Part shown: positions 38,775 through 47,642 of the stretch, in pieces
Layout: each line of letters starts with the position of its first letter
Position numbering within the stretch: position 1 is the first letter of the stretch
Assembly (NCBI RefSeq): GCF_900103865.1
Contig: NZ_FNII01000013.1
Location: 1 to 64,000, forward strand
DNA length: 64,000 nucleotides
Reading direction: 5' to 3'
From: Vreelandella arcis
GTDB taxonomy: Bacteria > Pseudomonadota > Gammaproteobacteria > Pseudomonadales > Halomonadaceae
The notes under the pieces: model-generated
Told to the model about the DNA's origin: nothing
What the model saw: only the letters and a program-made list of their open reading frames with translations
The model's database searches: none
Made by a program: the position numbers and the translations under genes

Positions 38775-39500
38775 ATGGCAACCCCTCACATTAACGCTGC
38801 CCCCGGCGATTTTGCCGATACCGTGCTGATGCCCGGTGATCCGCTGCGTGCCAAGTTTATCGCCGATAATTACCTGGAAAATGTTCGCCAAGTAAACGAC
38901 GTGCGTAGCATGTCGGGCTATACCGGCACCTACAAAGGCCGCGAAATTTCCGTGATGGGTCACGGCATGGGCATCCCATCAGTGTCGATTTACGCTAAAG
39001 AGTTGATTACCGATTATGGCGTTAAGTCGATTATCCGCGTTGGCTCCTGCGGTGCCGTGCGCGACGACGTTAACGTCCGCGACGTAGTAATCGGCATGGG
39101 CGCGTGTACCGATTCAAAAGTGAACCGCATGCGCTTTAACGACCACGACTTTGCCGCGATTGCCGACTTCGACCTGACTCAGCACGCGGTGGCCGCCGCC
39201 AACGCACAGAACGTGCCGGTCAAGGTGGGCAACATCTTCTCGGCGGATCTGTTCTACAACCCGCAAACCGAGATGGCCGAGTTGCTCAAGCGCTACGGCA
39301 TTGTCGGCGTCGAGATGGAAGCCGCAGGCCTCTACGGCGTAGCGGCGGAATTCGGCGCCCGGGCGCTGACCATCTGCACCGTGTCGGATCACATTCTAAA
39401 AGGCGATTCGCTCTCGAGCGCCGACCGTCAGACCACCTTCGACGACATGATGATCATTGCGCTGGATACGGTGCTGCGCGACGACGCCGCGCACGCCTGA
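38775..39500 (+). CDS. deoD: Purine nucleoside phosphorylase DeoD-type
   Basis: DeoD phosphorolyses purine (deoxy)nucleosides to the free base and (deoxy)ribose 1-phosphate. The 241-residue protein is the hexameric trimer-of-dimers type. Phosphate-binding [14 protein letters not shown], the signature [10 protein letters not shown], the substrate pair in [12 protein letters not shown], and TVSDHIL with the catalytic Asp are all present. A TTGGAG ribosome site precedes the ATG. Confidence 0.96.
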   Translation: MATPHINAAPGDFADTVLMPGDPLRAKFIADNYLENVRQVNDVRSMSGYTGTYKGREISVMGHGMGIPSVSIYAKELITDYGVKSIIRVGSCGAVRDDVNVRDVVIGMGACTDSKVNRMRFNDHDFAAIADFDLTQHAVAAANAQNVPVKVGNIFSADLFYNPQTEMAELLKRYGIVGVEMEAAGLYGVAAEFGARALTICTVSDHILKGDSLSSADRQTTFDDMMIIALDTVLRDDAAHA

Positions 39501-39524
39501 GCGGACAACACATAGGAAATCGCC

Positions 39525-39932
39525 ATGAGCCAAGTCGGCCCCGTACTGGTTGAAACGCTACTCAAAACGCTGGGCAATGCCTATGCGCCCTACTCCCACC
39601 ACCCGGTGGCATCGGTGATGGAGACGCCCGACGGGCAGCAGTTTGCCGGCGCCAACGTGGAGGTTGCCCACTACAAGGGGGTGTGCGCCGAAGCATCGGC
39701 GATTTCCGCCATGGCGACCGCCGGGCAGCGCGAGCTTGCCAAGGTCTATGTGATGGGGCCAGGCGAGCACCTGTGTACGCCCTGCGGCGATTGTCGCCAG
39801 CGCATCCGCGAGTTTGCCACGCCCGACACCCAGATCCTGGTGCTTTCTCGCGAAGGCGAAGTGCTGAAAACCTACACCATGGAAACGCTGCTGCCCGACG
39901 CCTTCGGACCCGAGCAATTGCCGCCGCGTTAA
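39525..39932 (+). CDS. cdd: Cytidine deaminase
   Basis: Cdd deaminates cytidine and deoxycytidine to uridine and deoxyuridine, which can then enter phosphorolysis. The 135-residue protein is the short, tetrameric zinc type. Zinc and catalytic residues are visible in VCAEASAISAM (Cys and Glu) and CTPCGDCRQ (two Cys). It is the last gene of the deo cluster, with a terminator 22 bases downstream. Confidence 0.94.
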   Translation: MSQVGPVLVETLLKTLGNAYAPYSHHPVASVMETPDGQQFAGANVEVAHYKGVCAEASAISAMATAGQRELAKVYVMGPGEHLCTPCGDCRQRIREFATPDTQILVLSREGEVLKTYTMETLLPDAFGPEQLPPR

Positions 39933-39954
39933 ACCTACCGTTATTGCGCTACAG

Positions 39955-39978
39955 ACCAGCTCCCCGTGGGCTGGTTTT
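39955..39978 (+). terminator. Terminator after cdd
   Basis: ACCAGC (39955-39960) pairs with GCTGGT (39970-39975), with two further G-C pairs inside and a short TTTT run. It closes the deo cluster. Confidence 0.65.
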
Positions 39979-40065
39979 GTACGTTGATTACTCGTACTCT
40001 TAAGAACAATATTTGTTGACGACCAAGTGCGCCGATAAGAGCGCATCCCCTCTTTGGAGAACGCT

Positions 40066-41190
40066 ATGGCTGGCTTACTGCCCAACGTCGACCCGGACGG
40101 CTTACTGGAATACTCAGTGGTTTACACCGACCGCTCGCTGAACCATATGTCGCAGCAGTTTCAGGGCGTAATGCGGGATATTTCCGCCACGCTGAAAGAC
40201 GTTTATAACGCCCATGCCAGCGTCATTGTGCCTGGTAGCGGCACCTTCGGCATGGAAGCGGTCGCGCGCCAGTTTGCCGTTGATCAAAAGACGCTGGTGA
40301 TCCGCAATGGCTGGTTTAGCTATCGCTGGACGCAAATCATTGAAATGGGCCGTTTAACCGACCAGCACACAGTGTTAAAGGCACGGCGACTCGACCCCAG
40401 CGATGCCCATAGCCCCTTCGCCCCGTTGCCCGCCGACGAGGTGGCCGAGCGCATTCGCGCTGAAAAGCCCGCTGTGGTGTTTGCCCCCCAGGTGGAAACC
40501 TCGGCCGGCCTGCTGCTGCCGGATGACTACATTCGCACCGTTGCCCAGGCGACCCGAGAGGTGGGCGGGCTCTTTGTACTCGATGCCATCGCCGCGGGCA
40601 CCTTATGGGTGGACATGCAGGCGTTAGGTGTCGACGTAGTGGTCAGCGCGCCGCAAAAAGGCTGGAGCGGCTCGCCCTGCTGCGCCATGGTGATGCTTTC
40701 TGAACGGGCAACCCAGCGCCTTTCTGAGACACAAAGCAACAGCTTTGCCTGCGACCTGGGCAAGTGGCATAGCATAATGCAGGCCTACGAAAACGGCGGG
40801 CATGCCTACCACGCGACCATGCCCACCGATGCGTTGCGCAAGCTTCGCGACATCATGCAGGAAACCAAAAGTTACGGCTTTACCAAGGTGAAAGAAGAAC
40901 AGCGTGAGATTGGTCGCGAGGTACGCGCTATGCTGAAACGCCACGGTTTTGTCAGCGTCGCGGCGGATGGGTTCGACGCGCCGGGCGTCGTGGTGTGTTA
41001 CACCGATGACGGCGGCCTCGTCGGCAAGCTCGCCCAGGCGGGCATACAAGTCGCTGGTGGGGTACCGCTGATGTGCGATGAAGGCGACAACTTCCAAACC
41101 TTCCGGATTGGTTTGTTTGGTCTGGATAAGCTTCACCACACTCAGCGCAGCGTCGATAATCTTGAGCAGGCAATTACGTCGATTATTTAA
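40066..41190 (+). CDS. Class V aminotransferase (alanine-glyoxylate type)
   Basis: This 374-residue PLP enzyme belongs to aminotransferase class V. GSGTFGMEAVARQF binds the cofactor phosphate, DAIAAGTLWVDMQALGVDV supplies the pyridine-nitrogen Asp, and the Schiff-base Lys lies in SAPQKGWSGSP. The fold subgroup includes serine-pyruvate and alanine-glyoxylate aminotransferases; the exact substrates are not evident. The start at 40066 follows TTTGGAGA; a TTG 12 bases earlier is in the ribosome site. It is monocistronic, separated from cdd by a terminator and followed by another. Confidence 0.85.
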   Translation: MAGLLPNVDPDGLLEYSVVYTDRSLNHMSQQFQGVMRDISATLKDVYNAHASVIVPGSGTFGMEAVARQFAVDQKTLVIRNGWFSYRWTQIIEMGRLTDQHTVLKARRLDPSDAHSPFAPLPADEVAERIRAEKPAVVFAPQVETSAGLLLPDDYIRTVAQATREVGGLFVLDAIAAGTLWVDMQALGVDVVVSAPQKGWSGSPCCAMVMLSERATQRLSETQSNSFACDLGKWHSIMQAYENGGHAYHATMPTDALRKLRDIMQETKSYGFTKVKEEQREIGREVRAMLKRHGFVSVAADGFDAPGVVVCYTDDGGLVGKLAQAGIQVAGGVPLMCDEGDNFQTFRIGLFGLDKLHHTQRSVDNLEQAITSII

Positions 41191-41195
41191 ACCAG

Positions 41196-41226
41196 AAATG
41201 CCTGCTAGCCAATAGCGGGCATTTTT
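41196..41226 (+). terminator. Terminator after the class V aminotransferase
   Basis: AAATGCCTGCT (41196-41206) pairs with AGCGGGCATTT (41214-41224), with one T-G pair, followed by T residues. It may also serve the convergent CBS-BON gene. Confidence 0.85.
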
Positions 41227-41265
41227 CGCTGTCTTCCCGCCCTGTCAGCGATACGCAGGCTAGCG

Positions 41266-41955
41266 TTACATATACCCTACGCCGCGCGGCATCATGCCCA
41301 GGTTGTTTTCGACTCGCGTAACCCCCGAAATATTTTCCGCCGCGACGGTCACCGCCTGCTTCTGATCGCGTGACTCGACCAACCCCCATACTTCCACGAC
41401 GCCACCATCCACGATCACACTGAGATTCTCGGTTCGCACGTCGGTGTTATGTTCAACTTCATCAAGAATGGCTTGTCGAATTTGCCGATCATCTGAAGGA
41501 GATTGAGTCGGCCCCACCGCAACATTGGCGATCCCTTGCAGCAAATTAGCGCGGCTAACGATCCCCACCAGTTTGCCATCACGCAACACTGGCACGCGCT
41601 TGATATGATGCTTTTCCAGCAATCGCGCAATGCTATGTAGCGGGGTATTCTCCTCAACGGTCAGCGGGTTGGGTGTCATAACCTCATGGGCTTTACGTCC
41701 GTGCGATTTCACATACTCGCCCGAATTTTTCCCCGCGCTGAAGAGAGATAACCACCCCGAGTGTTCTTGGCCATTGTCGTCTTTTAGCCGACGCATCAAA
41801 TCACCTTCGCTGATAATCCCGATCACTTTGTGCTCATCATCCACCACGGGAACAGCACTAATACGGTGGCTAAGCAGCAACTCGGCAACTTCACTTACGT
41901 TCGTGTCGGGAGCCACACTCACCACTTTAGGCGTCATAATGTCGATTGCTTGCAT
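41266..41955 (-). CDS. CBS-pair and BON domain protein
   Basis: This 229-residue cytosolic protein has two CBS motifs, MTPKVVSVAPDTNVSEVAEL (residues 6-60) and MTPNPLTVEENTPLHSIARL (about 92-148). A C-terminal BON domain (about 160-225) ends in GVTRVENNLGM. CBS pairs bind adenine nucleotides and act as energy or ionic-strength sensors. Similar CBS-BON proteins are common in proteobacteria without assigned function. The start at 41955 follows AAGGAGG; an upstream extension to 41994 lies before that site. Confidence 0.85.
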   Translation of the reverse strand: MQAIDIMTPKVVSVAPDTNVSEVAELLLSHRISAVPVVDDEHKVIGIISEGDLMRRLKDDNGQEHSGWLSLFSAGKNSGEYVKSHGRKAHEVMTPNPLTVEENTPLHSIARLLEKHHIKRVPVLRDGKLVGIVSRANLLQGIANVAVGPTQSPSDDRQIRQAILDEVEHNTDVRTENLSVIVDGGVVEVWGLVESRDQKQAVTVAAENISGVTRVENNLGMMPRGVGYM

Positions 41956-42093
41956 GGTTATCCTCCTTACAACTGGCCTTTGCGTTGTCATCATTAATAT
42001 CGATGACCCCGCCCTTTCTTTAAGACTAGTTTGCTGCTGCTAATTTGCCCATGCTGACCCCATAGGGTTGGCGCTTTCTTGATCTAGCGCAGT

Positions 42094-43518
42094 TTATTCA
42101 CCCACCTTTGCGGTACTGCTCACCTGGACTTTTTCCACCGAAACAATCCCTGACCGGCTGACCACCACTTTCCAGCGTGCCAAATGGGGCTCGTCTTCGC
42201 TGCCGGTTTCGCGAATCACCAGGCTAAACAGGTGGCGACGCTCGACGCTTTCACGCACGGCCTGACCTTCCTTCAAGCGGTATATGTCATGCTTTCCTTT
42301 ACTCATCAGTCGCGTCAGCATGGAGATATCCAGCGTCAAACTTTCCTGGGTATGTTCATAGCCACTTAAAAAACGGGTCGGCGACATTCGTGAACGCGAG
42401 CGGTAATGCAGCACCATTTCTTCGCGCTGAGCCACCGTTCGACGGCGCATCTGCTGAATTTCACTGTCCAGGGAGGCGTAGCGCTTATAATCGAACCACT
42501 CGAGTTGATGCCCGACGAGCACGTTCCGGTTGGGATCCACATATTGCCGCCGCCACTTGGGCCGCCCACGGCGTAGCCAGCGCCATAGCGTGTTGCGTAG
42601 GTCGTCTTTAAAAACTTCGCGCATGGCGTATAGCACGGCCATGGCGATAACAAATAGCGCCGTGATATCGCCCAGCGTATCGCGTAGTCGCAGTACGCCA
42701 AACGACACAAACGCCATGACCACGGCGGTGGCCAAGGCTTTGACGGCTTTTTGCTCACCGCCGCCAAGCTCTTGGGAACGCTGTTTAAGGGTGATGGGAT
42801 ACTCTATTAAACGGCGTAATAAGCGCATCTTATTCGACATGCGGGTGGGGTCTTCCATTACCCGTTCGGAATTGTAATGCTGTTCACGCCGATAATCGGC
42901 TTCACGCTGGCAAATCGCCACAAAACGGTGACGGATAGGGGTAAACTCGCCGCCCCTAGGCATATGGGCAACCAAAGCCAATAACTGCTGTTCGGTAAAC
43001 CACGACAGGTAATTATCAATATTGGCGAAATATTTATACAGCCGTTCGTCTTGCGGCGGATTGCGGCGCAAGCGTTTCAAGAACCCCTCGCTTAAGTCGC
43101 TCAGTTCTTCTAACTGATTAAGCAGACTGGCGACGTTTGTGTTGTCAGCTTGGTTCTTGTCTTTGGCTTCGCTACGGCGTATGTCCCGCGCCGTGGCCAA
43201 CATCGAGTGGGTGGAAAGTTCCATGCCTCCCACGTATTGGTAGGCATAGAGGCTAAGGCTCAATCGGTACGATTCACTATCTGCCTGGTTACGGCTTACC
43301 AGCCTGCTGTGCACCAATGGCAGGTGATATTCGTCGCTGTAGTAAGTGCGCGACACGTGAATAGCCGAGTGATAAAACGCTTCCTCTGAAATCAATTGAG
43401 TCGAAAGGCCTAGCTCACCTGGTATAAACAAATAGACATCCAACGTGTGGGAGGTCTCTTCTTTTAATCGCCGCGAAATACGCAGCTGATAACTATTTTT
43501 ACGCTCAACATTGATCAA
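42094..43518 (-). CDS. 474-residue protein with a central membrane hairpin, unknown
   Basis: I do not recognise this family. The N-terminal 270 residues are soluble and charged, with LDVYLFIPGELGLSTQLISE near residue 27 and a possible coiled coil (QLEELSDLSEGFLKRLRRNP). Two hydrophobic helices follow around residues 265-300 (ALATAVVMAFVSFGV, ITALFVIAMAVLYAM). The C-terminal 170 residues are again soluble and basic, with WKVVVSRSGIVSVEKV near the end. The start is a TTG at 43518 preceded by TAGGAGA. It is divergent from the J-domain gene. Confidence 0.7.
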   Translation of the reverse strand: MINVERKNSYQLRISRRLKEETSHTLDVYLFIPGELGLSTQLISEEAFYHSAIHVSRTYYSDEYHLPLVHSRLVSRNQADSESYRLSLSLYAYQYVGGMELSTHSMLATARDIRRSEAKDKNQADNTNVASLLNQLEELSDLSEGFLKRLRRNPPQDERLYKYFANIDNYLSWFTEQQLLALVAHMPRGGEFTPIRHRFVAICQREADYRREQHYNSERVMEDPTRMSNKMRLLRRLIEYPITLKQRSQELGGGEQKAVKALATAVVMAFVSFGVLRLRDTLGDITALFVIAMAVLYAMREVFKDDLRNTLWRWLRRGRPKWRRQYVDPNRNVLVGHQLEWFDYKRYASLDSEIQQMRRRTVAQREEMVLHYRSRSRMSPTRFLSGYEHTQESLTLDISMLTRLMSKGKHDIYRLKEGQAVRESVERRHLFSLVIRETGSEDEPHLARWKVVVSRSGIVSVEKVQVSSTAKVGE

Positions 43519-43654
43519 CTAACCAATCTCCTACTTCCCTGGATATGGCGATGCGATACCATGACATTGTCTCAGGTAGGTGAAGGACTTGCCTTAACGG
43601 ACGCCTGCCGCCACTATTGCCCGCTGTTCACCTTTTCGTATTGGGAGCCTGGGA

Positions 43655-44644
43655 ATGTCCATGGCCCGTTTTTCACCCTTTGAGCTGGTGCTAATAAATA
43701 GCCGCAGCCAAGTGGATACGGCAACGCTGTTATTGCTGGCCTGGGTGCTGGTACACCGCCAGCACGTATCTGAAGGTCAGCGACGTCGCCGCTTGGCTCA
43801 GGTCACGGCGCAGTTTCGTCATGGGCATGAATTAGGCCCGGTTATGGGCATTGCCCACAGTCAGAATCTTCAAGCCATTCAGTTGGCTGCCGAAATTCTC
43901 CGCAAAGAGTGCTCGCCGGAGCGGAGTTTAAGCGTCATACACCAGTCGATTGCCGTCGCCACCGACGACGGCGAACTATCGATGGCAAACCATTATATCC
44001 TGCGTTTTCTTGCGGATTTACTCAACGTCACCCCGACTACGCTAAGCACACTGTTTTATGAATTAACCGGCAGACCATTTTCAACGCCAGAAGACCCCAG
44101 TCGCCATGTCTACTGGGAGCAGCACAATCCTGATTATTTTACCCAAAAAGCGCGCGAGGCCGCCGCTGAGCAGCAAGCCCGTGAAGACGCTGAAGAACAA
44201 GCCCGCCAGAAAGCCCAACAGCGCGAACAGAAAAAACAACGTAAACAACAAGAAAAGCAGCGCCAGCAGGAAGAAGCCCAGGCACGTCAGGAAAATACGC
44301 GCCAAGAGCGTGCCCGAAAGCAACAGCGCGACGAGCAGCAACGCCGCGAACGGGCGCGGGGTGAGCAGGCCAAGCACGACCAGGCGCGTCGTGAGCGTGC
44401 TCAGGGTGAACGTCGCCAGTGGCAGCGCACTTCTCTACCCCCCGACCGAACGTCACGCGCCTTAGCCGTGCTTGGGTTACCGCCGGGTGCCAGCCGTAGC
44501 GACGTGCGCATCGCCTACCGGCGCATGGCTCAATTGCATCACCCAGACCGCTTCTACACCGAGAGCGAGCATAAAGTAGCGCTAGCGTCCGCCCGTTTTC
44601 AGCGCATCAAAAACGCGTATGATTACCTGATGCAAACCTACTAA
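43655..44644 (+). CDS. J-domain co-chaperone with TerB-like N-terminus
   Basis: This 329-residue protein ends in a J domain (residues 266-329) with HPD at 296-298, so it should stimulate an Hsp70 (DnaK). The N-terminal 140 residues are helical and resemble the TerB-like domain of DjlA-type proteins (LLLLAWVLVHRQHVSEGQRR onward, then ECSPERSLSVIHQ). Between them lies about 110 residues of Gln/Arg/Glu-rich low-complexity coiled coil (residues about 165-255). Unlike DjlA there is no N-terminal membrane helix. A GGGAG-type site precedes ATG 43655. The gene is followed 37 bases later by a small membrane protein with a J-like start. Confidence 0.8.
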   Translation: MSMARFSPFELVLINSRSQVDTATLLLLAWVLVHRQHVSEGQRRRRLAQVTAQFRHGHELGPVMGIAHSQNLQAIQLAAEILRKECSPERSLSVIHQSIAVATDDGELSMANHYILRFLADLLNVTPTTLSTLFYELTGRPFSTPEDPSRHVYWEQHNPDYFTQKAREAAAEQQAREDAEEQARQKAQQREQKKQRKQQEKQRQQEEAQARQENTRQERARKQQRDEQQRRERARGEQAKHDQARRERAQGERRQWQRTSLPPDRTSRALAVLGLPPGASRSDVRIAYRRMAQLHHPDRFYTESEHKVALASARFQRIKNAYDYLMQTY

Positions 44645-44681
44645 ACCAACATGGCGAAGACCACGGAATAATAAAACCATT

Positions 44682-45113
44682 ATGCGCGATTTGTATCAAC
44701 GCCTATCGCTTTCATCCAAGGCATCCGAGCAGGAAATACAGCACGCTGTAACGGGCTGTCAAAATAGCGCGCTGCGCCAAGATGCCGAGACGGTACTCAC
44801 GGTTAACGTGCATCGTGATACGTATGACACGCTGCACCATACGCTAAGTGACATTGGCTGCTTGCGCGCGCGGTTAGGCTTAACCCACGGCGCGCATTGG
44901 CAAGGCGATGTGGCCAATGATTTTTCAATGCCCCCCGACAATGCCATTTCACGCCACGATGAACTCGTTGACCGCGTTAGCAGCGCGGTCTCACTTTATA
45001 ACCGTTGGCGGCGTTGGCGTGGCCCATGGCTACTGATCGCCATGTTCGCCACCGGGGCCGGTATCGGCATCGTGATAGGGTTTGCCCTTCGTTTGGGACT
45101 TGCGGCCGGGTAA
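44682..45113 (+). CDS. Small membrane protein with a degenerate J-like N-terminus
   Basis: This 143-residue protein begins MRDLYQRLSLSSKASEQEIQ, which looks like helices I-II of a J domain, but the HPD loop is missing. The middle is unremarkable. A single C-terminal hydrophobic helix (residues about 115-138, PWLLIAMFATGAGIGIVIGF) anchors it. It may be a membrane partner of the upstream J-domain protein; this is inference from position. Its last 84 bases overlap the 3' end of the convergent mechanosensitive-channel gene. Confidence 0.6.
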   Translation: MRDLYQRLSLSSKASEQEIQHAVTGCQNSALRQDAETVLTVNVHRDTYDTLHHTLSDIGCLRARLGLTHGAHWQGDVANDFSMPPDNAISRHDELVDRVSSAVSLYNRWRRWRGPWLLIAMFATGAGIGIVIGFALRLGLAAG

Positions 45114-47501
45114 CCCTTTGTCTTGTTTGTTCCCCCTGCGCTGCCGTTCATCCTTTTTGATTTCGGCTTGGGTCGGCTTCGGTGCGGGTTTTGGCGGCGT
45201 CGGCGGCTCTTTTTCCTCGGCGGCCTCCTCAGTCGCTTGGCTGTCCTCGACCGCGTCGCTATTGCTTTCCAACTTCATATCCACACTGCCGTCCGGCACC
45301 ATGGGGCCACCCACCTGACCTTCCATGCTAACACTCAAGCGTGGCACGCCAAGATCAACGCCATCGGCTTCCATGCGCTGTTTCAGCATCAAGTTAAAAG
45401 CTCGCGCTACGTCCCACTGCATTTCCGGTGCGGTACGAAAACGCATGCGCAACATGGCACCGCCATCGTCAAAGCTGTCGATACCCTGCATCTCCAACGG
45501 CGACCAAATATAGTGGCGCATCATCGGATCTTTGCGCAGTTCCTGGGCGGTTTCCTGCATTAGATGGATGGCATCATCGATTTTCATATCATGCGGAATG
45601 CGGATACGCATCAGCGCGATACCGAACTGGCGCGACATGTTGTGGATCGATTCGATGCGGCTAAAGGTGATGATATGCACGATGCCATCAAGGTCGCGAA
45701 GCCTGACCGTACGCAGGGTTAGACCTTCGACCGTGCCCATATGGCCGTTGATTTCGACGAAATCGTCCACCGCTAGGGAATCTTCGATCAGGATAAAAAT
45801 CCCCGTGATCAAATCCTGCACCAAGGTTTGCGCACCAAAGCCAATCGCCAGACCAATAACACCGGCACCCGCCAAGAGCGGCGTCACGTTCACCCCTAAG
45901 TTGGCGAGCCCGGCGATGACCGCGATTATTAGGATGGTGATAAAGATCACGTTGCGAATCATCGGCGTGATGGTTTGCGCGCGGGCCTGGTTGACTCGCC
46001 GCCCTCGCGAGCGCGTCGATGAAATCAACGCCCGCTGAATGGCGGTATCGGCAAAAATCCAGACCAGCCAGGCCAGCAGCACCGTGGCGCCTAAGCTTAC
46101 CAACGCAGGACCAATCCGCGCCCCCGCTAAACCGCGTTGACCTAAACCAAACATTGAACTGCCCCAGACCTGCATCGACAGTTCAGCGAATACCACCCAG
46201 GCGCAAATGTGCCCCAGTACAAACCCAAAGCGCTCCAGCCGTTTACGATAATGGCTGTGCCGACGACGGCGACGGCGATGCTTGCTCAAACGCTCGGCTT
46301 GACGACGTAGCAAGCCAGTGACGACCAACGTTAACACCAGCAGGCTAGCGGAAATAATCGACCGGGCCAGGGCCGTGCCCACGTCGCCGACGGTAATAAA
46401 GATCGCTAGCAGCGAACCGCCGACTAACAGCAGCGCGGGAATATGCCATAACCCGCCGAGGGCGCGAATCATTTCTACCGCAGCGCTGGCATCGCGGCGT
46501 TGCTTGTAGGGACGGTTACATATCAGATGGCGCACTGGCCGCTTGAACTTGAGCACAAAGCGTGCCGAGATCACTGCCGCCAACATGTTGGCAAGCACCG
46601 AGACCAGACTCGACAGCTCGTTGCCCAGCATTTCGACAATGCGGCTGGAGTTCACCGCGTCACCCAGCGCAATCAGCGCGCCAATCACAAACAGCCCCCG
46701 CAGCGCTTGCTGGTGCAACAGCTGCACGGCGACGAAGCGATGCCCACGGCTGAAGAACGCAACGACCGTTTCGAACACCACCGACAGCAACCGGCCACAA
46801 ACGCAGATATACGCCACCACCAGCACCATGGTACGGCCAGGGCTGTAGGGCATCAGTTGACCAATCCCCAGGGTAATTGCAAACGCCAATATCCAAGGCA
46901 GCATGCGACGCAAACTATGCACGACCATCAGCCAGCCTTTGGGGTCGCGCGGCAAATCCAACGGCCAGTCACGGCGATTGGCAATCACCCGGCCAGCACC
47001 GATCATTGCCACCAGCAGCACGCCCCATATCACCGCGAGGACTGCCCCTTCGGCCACCGCGCGGATCGTTTCGCCCCGACTCGCGCTACTGACGACCGCT
47101 CTCAGCTCTTCGCCCCCGTGAACCAGTTGGCGTTGCCACTCATCAATGGGTGATCCACCCGCCTGGGCCTGCTCACCAATGTCGTTAAGGGTATCCGCTA
47201 AGGCGCCCAGCAGCCCCTGGTGAACCAAACCTTCGTCTCCGCTCGCCTCTTGTGACGCAGTTTGCAGTTCGCGCAGCGAATTGACTAATTCGCTGCGCCG
47301 TTCTTCGTCTTCGAGCATCGAGATCACGTCGTTCAGCGAGCCTTGAAAATCCTCACTGCTAACGTCGTTCTGCTCTTCTGAACCGCCGCTGGTCAGACTG
47401 GGCAGCGAGATTGATTGCGCCTGAACCTGGGATGCCACGCCCCCCATCAGCACAATGAAAACAAGGCTTAAGACAGTGTTAATTAGCCAGTGCGTTCGCA
47501 C
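45030..47501 (-). CDS. Large MscS-family mechanosensitive channel
   Basis: This 823-residue protein is a long member of the MscS family. A signal peptide ends near VQAQS (about residue 29). A periplasmic helical domain follows, then around eight to ten membrane helices (from about residue 155). The MscS core has a pore helix and beta domain: NLGVNVTPLLAGAGVIGLAI, then GFGAQTLVQDLITGIFILIE and VDDFVEINGHMGTVEGLTLR. The C-terminal tail (after about residue 745) is Pro/Lys-rich (PTPPKPAPKPTQAEIKK) and unusual. The GTG start at 47501 follows AGGAG. It should release solutes on hypo-osmotic shock, relevant to a halophile. Its last 84 bases overlap the opposing gene. Confidence 0.9.
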   Translation of the reverse strand: MRTHWLINTVLSLVFIVLMGGVASQVQAQSISLPSLTSGGSEEQNDVSSEDFQGSLNDVISMLEDEERRSELVNSLRELQTASQEASGDEGLVHQGLLGALADTLNDIGEQAQAGGSPIDEWQRQLVHGGEELRAVVSSASRGETIRAVAEGAVLAVIWGVLLVAMIGAGRVIANRRDWPLDLPRDPKGWLMVVHSLRRMLPWILAFAITLGIGQLMPYSPGRTMVLVVAYICVCGRLLSVVFETVVAFFSRGHRFVAVQLLHQQALRGLFVIGALIALGDAVNSSRIVEMLGNELSSLVSVLANMLAAVISARFVLKFKRPVRHLICNRPYKQRRDASAAVEMIRALGGLWHIPALLLVGGSLLAIFITVGDVGTALARSIISASLLVLTLVVTGLLRRQAERLSKHRRRRRRHSHYRKRLERFGFVLGHICAWVVFAELSMQVWGSSMFGLGQRGLAGARIGPALVSLGATVLLAWLVWIFADTAIQRALISSTRSRGRRVNQARAQTITPMIRNVIFITILIIAVIAGLANLGVNVTPLLAGAGVIGLAIGFGAQTLVQDLITGIFILIEDSLAVDDFVEINGHMGTVEGLTLRTVRLRDLDGIVHIITFSRIESIHNMSRQFGIALMRIRIPHDMKIDDAIHLMQETAQELRKDPMMRHYIWSPLEMQGIDSFDDGGAMLRMRFRTAPEMQWDVARAFNLMLKQRMEADGVDLGVPRLSVSMEGQVGGPMVPDGSVDMKLESNSDAVEDSQATEEAAEEKEPPTPPKPAPKPTQAEIKKDERQRRGNKQDKGLPGRKSQTKGKPYHDADTGPGGEHGDQ

Positions 47502-47642
47502 ATATTACTCCTGAACCAAGGCGTGAAAGGACATCGACGCATGATTATCCCAGCGAAGGACTCGCTAAGCGAATATTCTCAGCCCGCGTGCGTGACTATG
47601 ATAGGCTGAGCGCATGAATCGTTCACCTCAAAGGATGCCGAG

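Noticed and set aside
46500-47153. 217-codon plus-strand ORF opposite the MscS gene
   Set aside because: Shadow frame rich in His and Gln; no motif, and the minus-strand channel is certain.
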